DNA from: Micromonospora sp. U21
GTDB lineage: Bacteria; Actinomycetota; Actinomycetes; Mycobacteriales; Micromonosporaceae
Assembly (NCBI RefSeq): GCF_018070045.1
Contig: NZ_JAGPYK010000009.1
Span: forward strand, 1 to 64,000
Direction of reading: 5' to 3'
DNA length: 64,000 nucleotides
The notes beneath the pieces were generated by a model. That model had not been told where the DNA came from and ran no database searches. It saw nothing but the letters and a program-made list of their open reading frames with translations. Below, one piece after another: positions 36,535-45,272 of this stretch (position 1 is the stretch's first letter; each line of letters opens with the position of its first letter). Position numbers and translations under genes: made by a program.

Positions 36535-36548
36535 CCGCCGCCCGCGCT

Positions 36549-37217
36549 TCAGGTGGGAGTCGACCGGGGCGGGGCGTAGCGGGGCACGTACTCCTGGCCG
36601 GTGAGCCGCTGGATCGCCGCCATCACCTCGTCGGTGACCGTCCGGATGTCGCGTGGCCCGTTGATCCGGCCGGCGACCGGGATCGGCGGGCCGAAACGCA
36701 GGGTGACCGGGTGCCGGCGCGGCAGCCGCGCGTCGACGGGTAGCACCTCGGCGGTGCCGAGCACGCCGACCGGGATGATCGGCACCCCGGCGTCGCGGGC
36801 GAGCCGGGTCATTCCGACCCGGCCCCGGTAGAGCCGCCCGTCCGGGGAACGGGTGCCCTCCGGATAGACGGCGACCAGGCCGCCGGCGCGCAGCACCGGC
36901 ACGGCGGCGTCGAGGGCGCTGAGGGCGGCCCGGCCGCCGCCGCGCTCGACCCGGATCGCGCCCATGCCGGCGACGATCCGCCGGTTGAGCCAGCCGCCCG
37001 GGCCGCGGCCACTGAAGTACTCGGACTTGGCCCAGAAGGTGACGTGTCGGGGCGTCACGCTGACGAGGAACAGCTCGTCGGCGACGGAGAGGTGGTTGCC
37101 GGCGAGGATCGCGCCGCCGCGCCGGGGCAGGTGTTCCAGCCCTTCCACGCGTGGCCGCCAGCCCAGCCGCAGCATGGTGCCGACGGTCAGCTTGGTGAGG
37201 TCGTACAGCAGGGGCAC
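36549..37217 (-). CDS. 1-acylglycerol-3-phosphate acyltransferase-like (PlsC)
   Basis: 222 residues with the acyltransferase block I NHLSVADE (H42, D47) and block III YPEGTRSPDG (E119-G120). Peripheral or single-helix membrane enzyme acylating a glycerol-phosphate or related acceptor. About half identical by eye to the second PlsC protein at 53.6 kb, with catalytic residues at the same numbers. It lies 28 bp after the TetR gene and is probably controlled by it. Converges on the glycosyltransferase with a 14-bp gap. Confidence 0.9.
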   Translation of the reverse strand: MPLLYDLTKLTVGTMLRLGWRPRVEGLEHLPRRGGAILAGNHLSVADELFLVSVTPRHVTFWAKSEYFSGRGPGGWLNRRIVAGMGAIRVERGGGRAALSALDAAVPVLRAGGLVAVYPEGTRSPDGRLYRGRVGMTRLARDAGVPIIPVGVLGTAEVLPVDARLPRRHPVTLRFGPPIPVAGRINGPRDIRTVTDEVMAAIQRLTGQEYVPRYAPPRSTPT

Positions 37218-37245
37218 GTGTCCTCCGGGGTGCGGGTTGGATGAG

Positions 37246-37827
37246 TCAGTCGGGGGCCGGGCCGAGGTGGGCGTCCAGTGCGGCGTGCAGCAGGGCGTCG
37301 TCGTCGGTGGCGCCCGTGGCGAGCGGCAGGCTGCCCCAGGCCCAGAGCTGGGCTATGCCGTGCAGGTTGGCCCAGAGCGCGCCGGCCAGCACCGGGGCCG
37401 GTGCGTCGGTCGGCCGACGCACCTGAGCCACCAGGTCCGCCAGGACGGCGAACAGCGGCAGGCTCGTCTCGCGCAGCTGTAGCCGGCCGCTGTCCAGCAG
37501 GTCGTGCCGGAACATCAGCTCGAACATCCCGCGGTGCGCCGCCGCGAAGTCCAGGTACATCCGGCCGAGCGCGGTCAGCCGGGCGCGCGGGTCGGGGCCG
37601 GCGGCGCGCATCGTCTGCTCGACGCGGGCGGCGAGGTCGGCGAAGCCTTCCCGGGCGATTGCCGAGAGCAGGTCGACGTGAGTGGGGAAGTAGCGGCGCG
37701 GCGCGCCGTGCGAGACCCCGGCCCGGCGGGCGATCTCCCGCAGCGACACCGCCGACTGGCCCTCGCGCAGCACCAGGTCCACCCCGGCGGCCACCAGTCG
37801 GGCCCGGACGCTCGCCTCCGCACTCAT
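37246..37827 (-). CDS. TetR-family regulator
   Basis: 193 residues: N-terminal helix-turn-helix (SLREIARRAGVSHGAPRRYF) and an all-helical TetR C-terminal domain of the WHG type. Its two operator-like palindromes begin at its own start codon, pointing to autorepression. The gene is followed by the PlsC-like acyltransferase, so a lipid-related effector is plausible but unproven. Confidence 0.92.
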   Translation of the reverse strand: MSAEASVRARLVAAGVDLVLREGQSAVSLREIARRAGVSHGAPRRYFPTHVDLLSAIAREGFADLAARVEQTMRAAGPDPRARLTALGRMYLDFAAAHRGMFELMFRHDLLDSGRLQLRETSLPLFAVLADLVAQVRRPTDAPAPVLAGALWANLHGIAQLWAWGSLPLATGATDDDALLHAALDAHLGPAPD

Positions 37828-37863
37828 AGACGTTGTCTACCAGCAGCGGTAGACAATGTCTAC
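37826..37863. promoter_or_regulatory. TetR operators (two palindromes)
   Basis: GTAGACAATGTCTAC (37849-37863) is a perfect 7+1+7 palindrome. ATAGACGTTGTCTAC (37826-37840) is the same site with two mismatches and overlaps the TetR start codon. Centres are 23 bp apart, about two helix turns, suggesting cooperative dimers. Confidence 0.8.
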
Positions 37864-37939
37864 TCGCTGCTCTCACCGCCAACCCGCGGATGGCCCAGGC
37901 GCGGCAACCGATGTCCCGATGCCTCGCCCTTTCGAGCGT

Positions 37940-37976
37940 GATATCTCAAAGTCAATAAATATGACGGTGAGGTATC
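37940..37976. repeat. AT-rich inverted repeat
   Basis: GATATCTCA (37940-37948) and TGAGGTATC (37968-37976) are complementary but for one base, around a 19-nt AT-rich centre (AAGTCAATAAATATGACGG). This is far more AT-rich than its surroundings. It lies between the TetR promoter region and the 3' end of the GGDEF-EAL gene. Function unknown: an operator or a remnant element. Confidence 0.5.
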
Positions 37977-38126
37977 GCGGTCGACACCGACAGCGCGACC
38001 ACGGGGATGCGCCGCGCCAGCACTGGCGGCGGCGGCACATCGGTGCCAGGCCGCAGCGGGACCAGCCGGACGACGTCCGCCTGGCGCCGCCCAGCGTGGC
38101 GGAGCCCGGCCCGGGACTGCGGTGCG

Positions 38127-39905
38127 TCAGCGGATGCGGGCCAGGATCCGATCTGCGGGAGCCGGACGGCCGAAGTGCCAGCCCTGGGCGGCGTCGCAGC
38201 CGATCGCCCGGAGCCGCTCAGCCTGCCCGGCGGTCTCCACCCCCTCGGCGGTCACCGTCAGGTCCAGCGCGTGCGCCAGCGAGACCAGCGAGGCGAGGAT
38301 CCGCTCATCGGTGCGCCCGACCGACGGCGACCGCAGCCCGGCCACGAACTCCCCGGCCACCTTCAGCTCGGTCACCGGCAGGTCCCGCAGGTACGCCAGA
38401 TTGCAGTAGCCGGTGCCGAAGTCGTCGATGGCGATCCGCACGCCGAGGTCGGCCAGCACCCGCAGGGCGCGCACCGGCTCCTTGGCCGTGCTCATCATCG
38501 TGCTCTCGGTGATCTCCAACTGGAGCCGCTCCGGCGGCAGCCCGGTCTGCCGCAGCAGGGCGCGTACCTCCTGCACCAGCCCGGGCCGGTGCACCTGCCG
38601 GACGGCCAGGTTGACGCTCACGAACGGTGCGGCCGTGCCGCCGGCCGACCAGGCTTCGGCTTCCCGGCACGCCTCGGCCAGCACCCACCCGCCCAGTTGC
38701 ACGATCAGCCCGGTCTCCTCGGCCAGCCCGATGAAGCTGTCCGGCCGCAGCACACCCAGCTCCGGGTGGCGCCAGCGGACCAGCGCCTCCACGCCGATCA
38801 GCCGGCCGTCCCGAAGCGAGGTCAGCGGCTGGTAGTCGAGGTAGAACTCGCCTCGCTCCAACGCGGCCGGGATGGCCGCGGAGAGCGCGTACCGGGCCAG
38901 CTCGCGTCGGTTGCGCTCGGCGTCGTAGAGCGCCCAGCGCGCCCCGCCGGCCGACTTCGCCCAGTGCAGGGTGCTGTCGGCGGCCCGCATGAGGTCACCG
39001 GGGTTGGCGCCGGCCACCTGGCGCTCGACGATGCCGATGCTCGCCGAGACCTGGAGCTCGTGCCCGTCGACCAGCGCCGGTGTCCGGACGGCGGCCAGTG
39101 CGGCCTCGGCCACCGCCACCATGTCGTCGGTGCCGGCGCTGCCCTCCACCAGGATGACGAACTCGTCCCCACCGAGTCGGGCCACCAGGCGCTCGCCCAC
39201 GGTCTGGCACAGCCGCTCGGCCACCGTGGTCAACAGCCGGTCGCCGACCTGGTGCCCCAGCGTGTCGTTGACGACCTTGAACCGGTCCAGGTCGATGAAG
39301 CACACGCCGACCCGCTGCGCGCCACGGCCCGGCTCGTTGAGCGCGGCGGTGAGCCGCTCGGTGAACAGCGTCCGGTTGGGCAGGCCGGTGAGCGGGTCGT
39401 GGGTGGCCTGGTGCCGGAACCGCGCCTCGCTGGCCCGCAGCGCCCGCTCGGCCTGGGTCCGGGCCATCATGGCGGCCCGGCGGATCGACTCCTGCTCGTC
39501 GAGCGTCCGGTCCCGCAGCGCGCGGGCGTATCCGGTCGCCACGGCGGCCAGCAGCCGCGCCATCCGGTCCTCGACGTCCTCGGCCACCAGCCCCAGGTCG
39601 CGGATCAGCCGGAGCTGGATGACCTCGACGGTACGGCCCAGCCCCTCCGCGGAGGCGATGTGCGCGGCGACCAGTTCGGCACCCACTCGATAGCCGGCGC
39701 GGAGGTCGAACGGTTCGGCGAGCAACGCGCCGGCCAACTGCCCGGTGAGCCGGTGCAGCAGGGTCTCGAGCTGGGCCTGGGTCATCGGCAGATAGCTGGT
39801 GCCGGAGACGGCCTTGGCCCAGGCCCTGGCGAACGTGCCCGGGCAGGAGGTCGCCTCCGGCGACTCAGCCACCGAGGCGCCCGACGCCGCCCATGAAGAC
39901 CGCAC
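38127..39905 (-). CDS. GGDEF-EAL cyclic-di-GMP protein
   Basis: 592 residues: an unrecognised helical N-terminal part (to about 165), GGDEF domain with intact GGDEF at 245-249, and EAL domain with EAL at 373-375, EITES and DDFGTGYCNL. Both diguanylate cyclase and phosphodiesterase residues look complete. The RxxD inhibitory site before GGDEF is absent. No membrane segment. Start uncertain: GTG 39905 (GGAGG 9 nt upstream, 41-nt overlap with the preceding gene), GTG 39872 or ATG 39785. Confidence 0.9.
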   Translation of the reverse strand: MRSSWAASGASVAESPEATSCPGTFARAWAKAVSGTSYLPMTQAQLETLLHRLTGQLAGALLAEPFDLRAGYRVGAELVAAHIASAEGLGRTVEVIQLRLIRDLGLVAEDVEDRMARLLAAVATGYARALRDRTLDEQESIRRAAMMARTQAERALRASEARFRHQATHDPLTGLPNRTLFTERLTAALNEPGRGAQRVGVCFIDLDRFKVVNDTLGHQVGDRLLTTVAERLCQTVGERLVARLGGDEFVILVEGSAGTDDMVAVAEAALAAVRTPALVDGHELQVSASIGIVERQVAGANPGDLMRAADSTLHWAKSAGGARWALYDAERNRRELARYALSAAIPAALERGEFYLDYQPLTSLRDGRLIGVEALVRWRHPELGVLRPDSFIGLAEETGLIVQLGGWVLAEACREAEAWSAGGTAAPFVSVNLAVRQVHRPGLVQEVRALLRQTGLPPERLQLEITESTMMSTAKEPVRALRVLADLGVRIAIDDFGTGYCNLAYLRDLPVTELKVAGEFVAGLRSPSVGRTDERILASLVSLAHALDLTVTAEGVETAGQAERLRAIGCDAAQGWHFGRPAPADRILARIR

Positions 39906-40674
39906 GCTCGGCGTCCTCCGCGCTCTCCGGGGTGTCCGGCCGCCACTGGGGCACCCAGACCACGCCCGGGTCGAGAAGCTCGAACCCGTCGAAGAGCGCG
40001 GTCAACTCGGCCCGGCTGCGGACCGAGAGCGGGTTGTCGGTACGCCGGTAGACCCGCTCCGCCTCGGCCCGCTCGTCCTGGCTGCGCCCGTCGTCGCTGG
40101 CCTGCGACAGCACCAGGTAGCTGCCCGGGGCCAGCGCGTCGCGCAGGGTCCGCAGCAGCTCCGCCGGACGGTCCTCGTCGGAGACGAAGTGCAGCACGGC
40201 CACGATCATCACGGCCACCGGCTGGTCCAGGTCGAGTAGTTTGCGGATGTCCGGGTGGGTCAGGATCTTCTCCGGGCGCCGCAGGTCCTCCTGCACCACC
40301 ACCGCGCGGTCGTTGCCGGCCAGGATCTCTCGGCTGTGCGCCACCGCCACCGGGTCGACGTCCACATAGACCACCCGTGACTCCGGGTCGAGCCGCTGGG
40401 CGATCTCGTGCACGTTGCCGACCGTGGGAATGCCCGAGCCGATGTCCAGGAACTGCCGGATCCCGGCCTCGGCGAGGTGGTGCACCGCCCGGCGCAGGAA
40501 CGCGCGGTTGGCCTGGGCCATCAGCGGCGCCTCCGGCACCGCGGCCACCATCGCCTGCGCCGCGGCCCGGTCGGCCGCGAAGTTGTGTGAGCCGCCGAGG
40601 TAGTAGTCGTACATCCGCGCGACGCTCGGGCGCTCGATGTCGATGGTGTCGGGTGCCCAGTCCGGCCGCTGCAT
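39865..40674 (-). CDS. DUF574 SAM-dependent methyltransferase
   Basis: 269 residues of the actinobacterial DUF574 family: IERPSVARMYDYYLGGSHNF near the start and the SAM-binding FLDIGSGIPTVGNVHEIAQ. These proteins are numerous in actinomycetes and have no settled substrate. ATG at 40674. Its 3' end overlaps the start of the GGDEF-EAL gene, so the two may be coupled. Confidence 0.88.
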   Translation of the reverse strand: MQRPDWAPDTIDIERPSVARMYDYYLGGSHNFAADRAAAQAMVAAVPEAPLMAQANRAFLRRAVHHLAEAGIRQFLDIGSGIPTVGNVHEIAQRLDPESRVVYVDVDPVAVAHSREILAGNDRAVVVQEDLRRPEKILTHPDIRKLLDLDQPVAVMIVAVLHFVSDEDRPAELLRTLRDALAPGSYLVLSQASDDGRSQDERAEAERVYRRTDNPLSVRSRAELTALFDGFELLDPGVVWVPQWRPDTPESAEDAERAVFMGGVGRLGG

Positions 40675-40790
40675 GCGCTCACCCCTCGAGTCCACGACGC
40701 GGGCGTCGTCGCCCGCGCGGGTATTGTGCCCCCGACGTTCCCGCCAGACCATAGCCTGCCGCCAGGTTCCCGCCGACGTCGGTCGATACG

Positions 40791-40828
40791 CGAAGGTCCG
40801 CGCCGGCCGGAGCTGGCGCGGACCTTCG
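40791..40828 (-). terminator. Terminator of the fadD-kinase-regulator operon
   Basis: Perfect 14-bp stem CGAAGGTCCGCGCC / GGCGCGGACCTTCG with a 10-nt loop, 33 nt beyond the response-regulator stop. Confidence 0.88.
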
Positions 40829-40861
40829 GTCGCGGCGTCCCGCTCGACGAGCGGGTGCAGG

Positions 40862-41530
40862 TCAGAACTTCGGGGCGTCCGGCGCCTCGAGCAGGCCGAG
40901 CCGCAGCGCTGTCATCAGCGCCTGCGCCCGGTTGGCCGCACCGAGCTTCTCGTACAGCTTGGAGATGTGCGTCTTGGCCGTGGACTCGCTGACGAACAGC
41001 TGCTTGGCGATGCCGGCCACGCTCATCCCGTCGGCGAGCAGCCGCAGGACCTGCCCCTCGCGGGGGGAGAGCTGCGGACCGGACGGGGCGAGCCGGCGCT
41101 TCATCGCCTCGGCCAGGTCGGCCGCGGTGAACGCGCTCGGGGAGGAGGCGGCGTGCCGCGCGGCGGCCACCACCTCGTCGGCCGGGGCGGTCTTCGGCAC
41201 GAAGGCGCTCGCGCCGGCCTCCAGGGCGCCGAAGAGCTGGTCGTCGCCGGCGTACATGGTCAGCACCACGATGCCCATCGAGGCGCTGGACTTGCGCAGC
41301 GCACGGGTGGCCTCGAGGCCGCTGCCGTCGGGCAGCCGGAGATCCATGATCACCACGTCCGGCTGGAGCGCACCGGCCTGGCGGACCCCCTCCGCCGCCG
41401 TGGCGGCCTCACCGACGACCTCAAACTGACGGTCGCGCTCAAAGGCGTGCCGCAGGCCCTTGCGAATCAGGTCGTGGTCGTCGACAAGGAGGACCTTGGT
41501 GCGGGTGGCCGGTGTCGGACTGGTGGTCAT
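40862..41530 (-). CDS. NarL/LuxR-type response regulator
   Basis: 222 residues: receiver domain with D18-D19, phospho-acceptor D63 (VIMDLRLPDGSG), T91 and K113, and a LuxR helix-turn-helix at about 150-210 (LSPREGQVLRLLADGMSVAG). ATG at 41530, 7 nt after the histidine-kinase stop, making an evident two-component pair. Targets unknown. Confidence 0.94.
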   Translation of the reverse strand: MTTSPTPATRTKVLLVDDHDLIRKGLRHAFERDRQFEVVGEAATAAEGVRQAGALQPDVVIMDLRLPDGSGLEATRALRKSSASMGIVVLTMYAGDDQLFGALEAGASAFVPKTAPADEVVAAARHAASSPSAFTAADLAEAMKRRLAPSGPQLSPREGQVLRLLADGMSVAGIAKQLFVSESTAKTHISKLYEKLGAANRAQALMTALRLGLLEAPDAPKF

Positions 41531-41537
41531 CCTCGGG

Positions 41538-43229
41538 TTACTCCCCTTCTGCTGCTGCGCTACCGCGCAGGTTATCGCGCCGGGGCGAGGTGCCGAGAAC
41601 CACCGCCACGGTTGTGCCGCTCGGTTGCCGGGGCCTGATCTCCAACCGGCCCCGGATACGTTCCGCCCTCTCGGCCATGATCGCAAGACCGTACCGCCCG
41701 TCGGGCCGCTGGTCAGCCATCCCCTGACCGTCATCCGACACTTCAATTTGCGCGTACGGAGGGTCCACCTCGCACGTGACCCAGAGATTGGAGGCCCCGG
41801 CGTGCTTGCGCGCGTTGGTCACCGCCTCCTGCGCGATGCGCAGCAACTCGGCCTCGGTGGCCGCCGGCAGCCGCGCGGTGGACTCGTCCAGCGACAGGTG
41901 CACCCGCAGCCCACCGGAGGCGCCCACGGTGCGCGCGTACTCGGCGATCGCCGCGGCCAGCCCGCCCTGCCGGTCCACCTCGCTGCGCAGCTCGAACAGG
42001 CTCAGCCGCAGCTCGGTGATCACCCGGGTCACCTCGCCGCGCAGCGTACGCAGCGCCTCGGCGGTCTCGTCGGCGTCGTCGAAGACGGTGGCCAGGGCGT
42101 TGTCGATGCCGTAGCCGACCATCACCAGCTCCTGCGCCACCCCGTCGTGGATCTCCCGCGCCAGCCGCTGCCGCTCCTCGTTGGTGGCCAGCGAGCGGAC
42201 CTCGTCGAAGAGCAGCGCCGCCTCCAGGCGCAGCGCCGCCGGCCGGGTCAGCGCGGTCACCCGGGACACCACCGGTGGCGGGTACGCGTGTGCGGCGTCC
42301 GCCTCCAGCACCACCAGCCCCACCGTGCGCACCCCCGCGACCAGCGGAACGATCAACGCGGAGACGTCGCCGCCCCGGTGCGAGCGGGACTGCGACCGCG
42401 CCGCGGTCTGGGCCTGCTGACTGGCCCACGCGTCGGCGATCGCCGAGTCCGCGTCCAGCGTCGTCTCCCAGTCCACCCGGTCCACCCCGGCCTGGGCGAG
42501 CACCACGAGCCGGCCGCCGCCGCTGGCCGACAGCACCGCGCCCCGGTCCGCCCGGGCCACCGTACGCAGCTCCTCCAGCAGGTGCTCGGAGATGCCGCCC
42601 GGGTCCAGGGTCGCCCCGGGCAGCTGCCGGGCCACCGTGCGCAGCTGGGTCAGCAGCCGGGTCGCCTCGGCGTACGGCTGGGGCTTGCCCTCACCGCGTA
42701 CCGCCATCACCTGGTGCAGCGTGCCGGCGGCGTAGAGCCCCAGCACGGCCAGGATCAGCCACTGCGCGCAGACCGCGAGGTAGCCGAGCTGGCCGAGCTG
42801 GCGCTCCCCACCGACCTCGGTGAGCGCCCCGCTGACCAGCAGCGTCGCGGCGGTGACGGCGAGCAGCGCGGCGCCCTCGGAGAAACGGCGACGCAGCGCG
42901 GTGACGGTCACCGGCACCGCCAGGTAGGGCAGCACCGCGGAGGCGCCGAGCCCGTCGACCGTGCCGCCGATCGACGCGACCGCGGCCACCTGGCTCGCGG
43001 CCAGCCCCAGCACCAGCACCTCGGCCACCCGGCTCAGCGGCCCGATCAGCCGGTGCTGAGGAGCCAGCAGCGAGGGGAGCCCGGCGATCGCCAGCAGCGC
43101 GATCCACCACAGCTGGGTGACGTCGCGGGTGGCGAACAGGGTCAGGACGGCGACCAGCGCCAGCATCACCAGGCGAGCGGCCGCGGCGAGGGGATGCGGG
43201 TGTGGTGCGGCGGATGTCGATGCGGGCAC
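41538..43229 (-). CDS. Membrane sensor histidine kinase (NarL type)
   Basis: 563 residues: about six N-terminal membrane helices (to about 190), a GAF-like domain (about 220-340), the HisKA_3 dimerisation motif with phospho-acceptor H361 (RLAREIHDGVAQEL), and HATPase with AQEAVTNARKHAG and DDGQGM. GTG at 43229 lies 14 nt after the fadD stop, with no clear ribosome site, so coupling to fadD translation is possible. Cognate of the adjacent response regulator. MacS-like architecture. Confidence 0.92.
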   Translation of the reverse strand: MPASTSAAPHPHPLAAAARLVMLALVAVLTLFATRDVTQLWWIALLAIAGLPSLLAPQHRLIGPLSRVAEVLVLGLAASQVAAVASIGGTVDGLGASAVLPYLAVPVTVTALRRRFSEGAALLAVTAATLLVSGALTEVGGERQLGQLGYLAVCAQWLILAVLGLYAAGTLHQVMAVRGEGKPQPYAEATRLLTQLRTVARQLPGATLDPGGISEHLLEELRTVARADRGAVLSASGGGRLVVLAQAGVDRVDWETTLDADSAIADAWASQQAQTAARSQSRSHRGGDVSALIVPLVAGVRTVGLVVLEADAAHAYPPPVVSRVTALTRPAALRLEAALLFDEVRSLATNEERQRLAREIHDGVAQELVMVGYGIDNALATVFDDADETAEALRTLRGEVTRVITELRLSLFELRSEVDRQGGLAAAIAEYARTVGASGGLRVHLSLDESTARLPAATEAELLRIAQEAVTNARKHAGASNLWVTCEVDPPYAQIEVSDDGQGMADQRPDGRYGLAIMAERAERIRGRLEIRPRQPSGTTVAVVLGTSPRRDNLRGSAAAEGE

Positions 43230-43243
43230 GTGACGGATGGTAG

Positions 43244-45058
43244 TCAGCCCCGGTAGATATCGGCGATCTCCGCCGCGTACGTCTTGTGGACAACCTGGCG
43301 CTTGACCTTGAGCGACGGGGTCAGCTCGCCGGTGGTCTCGGTGAAGTCGCGGGGCAGGACCCGGAACACCTTGATCGCCTCGGCCTTGGAGACGGCCCGG
43401 TTCGCGCTGTCGACCGCGGACTGGATCTCCGCCCGCAGGCCGTCGTGCTCGCGCAGCTCTTCGACCCGGGTGCCGGCGGGCAGCCCGGCCGACTCCAGCC
43501 AGGCGGGCAGCGCCTCCTCGTCGATGGTGACGAGCGCCGCGATGAACGGTTGCCGGTCGCCGACCACGACGCACTGGCTGATCAGGGGGTGGGCCCGCAC
43601 CTGGTCCTCCAGCACCGACGGGGCGACGTTCTTGCCGCCGGCGGTCACGATCAGCTCCTTCTTCCGGCCGGTGATGCTGAGGTAGCCGTCGTTGTCGAGC
43701 TGGCCCAGGTCGCCGGTGCGGAACCAGCCGTCGGCGGTGAGCGCCTCGGCGGTCGCCGCCTCGTTGTGCCAGTAACCCTGGAAGATGAGGTCGCCGGAGA
43801 TCAGGATCTCGCCGTCGCCGTCGATCCGGATGGTCACGCCGGGCAGCGGACGGCCGACGGTGCCGATCCGGGTGCCGGTGGGCAGGTTCGCCGCCGCGGC
43901 GGGCGACGTCTCGGTCAGCCCGTAGCCCTCGAGGACCGTCACGCCGATGCCCCGGAAGAAGTGACCGAGCCGGGCACCGAGCGGCGCGCCGCCGGAGATG
44001 GCGTCCCGGCACCGGCCGCCGAGCGCGGCACGCAGCTTGCCGTAGACCAGCCGGTCGAAGACCGCGTGCTGGGCGCGCAGGGCCAGGCCGGGCCCGCGTG
44101 AGGTCTCCTGCGCCTCGCTGTACGCGATGGCGACCTGCTCGGCGCGGGCGAAGATGCCGCCCTTGCCGTCGGCCTCGGCCTTCTGCTTGGCCGCGTTGTA
44201 GACCTTCTCGAACACCCGGGGGACGGAGAGCACGAAGGTCGGCCGGAACTCCTGCAGCTCGGCGACCAGGTTCTTGGTGTCGGCGCAGTGCGCCATGGTG
44301 GCTCGGGCCTGCACCACGCCGATCTGGATCAGCCGGGCGAAGGCGTGCGCCAGCGGCAGGAAGAGCAGGGTGGCCGCGCCGGCGTGGAACAGGTTCGGCA
44401 GCACCGGCACCGCGTTGGCGATGTCGGCGTACATGTTGCGGTGGCTGAGCACGCAGCCCTTGGGACGGCCGGTGGTGCCGCTGGTGTAGATGATCGTGGC
44501 GAGGTCATCGGCGCGGACCGCCTTACGGCGCCGTTCCACCTCGGCCAGCTCGACCGCGGTGCCGGTCGTGACCAGCTCGTCGACCCCGCCGCGGTCGATC
44601 TGCCAGACGTGCTCCAGCTCGGGCAGCCGGTCCCGGACGTCGGCGACCAGGCTGGCGTGCGCGTCGGTCTCCACCACGACGGCGACCGCGCCGGAGTCGG
44701 CGAGGATCCAGGCGGCCTGCTCGGAACTGGAGGTCTCGTAGATCGGCACGGTGACCGCCCCGGCCGTCCAGATCGCGTAGTCCAGCAGCGTCCACTCGTA
44801 GCGGGTGCGGCTCATCAGCGCGACCCGGGCGCCCGGCTGGATGCCGGCGGCGATCAGCCCGCGGGCCACCGCCACCACCTCGTCACGGAACTGCCGACAG
44901 GTCACCTCCGCCCAGGCGGTGCCGGTGCCGTCGGCGGTCCGGCTGCCGCGGGCGAACTGCACGGCGTCCGGTGCGATCTCGGCGTTGTCCCAGACCGGAT
45001 CGGTGAGGTTGGCCGCGTCGCCAACGGTGACGATCGGCGGAACGGAGAACTCGCGCAC
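43244..45058 (-). CDS. Long-chain fatty-acid CoA ligase, FadD15-like
   Basis: 604-residue acyl-CoA synthetase of the ANL family: ATP motif IIYTSGTTGRPKG, LEGYGLTETSP, WFRTGDLGQLDNDGYLSITG (given in part) and the C-terminal catalytic lysine region LTPSLKVKRQVV. Activates fatty acids via acyl-AMP. Matches mycobacterial FadD15 (Rv2187) in length and neighbourhood. The GTG at 45058 has AAGGAG 5 nt upstream; a GTG at 45064 is the alternative. First gene of fadD-kinase-regulator. Confidence 0.93.
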   Translation of the reverse strand: MREFSVPPIVTVGDAANLTDPVWDNAEIAPDAVQFARGSRTADGTGTAWAEVTCRQFRDEVVAVARGLIAAGIQPGARVALMSRTRYEWTLLDYAIWTAGAVTVPIYETSSSEQAAWILADSGAVAVVVETDAHASLVADVRDRLPELEHVWQIDRGGVDELVTTGTAVELAEVERRRKAVRADDLATIIYTSGTTGRPKGCVLSHRNMYADIANAVPVLPNLFHAGAATLLFLPLAHAFARLIQIGVVQARATMAHCADTKNLVAELQEFRPTFVLSVPRVFEKVYNAAKQKAEADGKGGIFARAEQVAIAYSEAQETSRGPGLALRAQHAVFDRLVYGKLRAALGGRCRDAISGGAPLGARLGHFFRGIGVTVLEGYGLTETSPAAAANLPTGTRIGTVGRPLPGVTIRIDGDGEILISGDLIFQGYWHNEAATAEALTADGWFRTGDLGQLDNDGYLSITGRKKELIVTAGGKNVAPSVLEDQVRAHPLISQCVVVGDRQPFIAALVTIDEEALPAWLESAGLPAGTRVEELREHDGLRAEIQSAVDSANRAVSKAEAIKVFRVLPRDFTETTGELTPSLKVKRQVVHKTYAAEIADIYRG

Positions 45059-45260
45059 CTGCACTCCTTCGTGCTCGCACTGGCCGGGCCGGCCGCCGTG
45101 GGCGTCGGCTCTGTCGCAACCTACCCGGCGGCCGGGTCGGGTGGGACAAGCAGGATGGTCGGTCGGGCCTCGTGGTGGTTGGCCCACGGCGCGCGGTGGG
45201 TGCTGACCCCGCCGCCGGACCTGGTGGGGGCGGCGTGGCGCGTGGGCGGTGCCCGCCGGG

Positions 45261-45266
45261 TAGCCT
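45261..45266 (+). promoter_or_regulatory. -10 box of a probably leaderless transcript
   Basis: TAGCCT ends 6 nt before the ATG of the SRPBCC gene, the arrangement of leaderless actinobacterial mRNAs; no ribosome site is present. DUF2203 shows the same spacing (CATACT at 62577-62582, GTG at 62589). Confidence 0.55.
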
Positions 45267-45272
45267 CCCCCC

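Noticed and set aside
43230..44012. Upstream extension of the histidine kinase frame into fadD
   Set aside because: This is an alternative frame of fadD with no membrane helices; the kinase helices begin after 43229.
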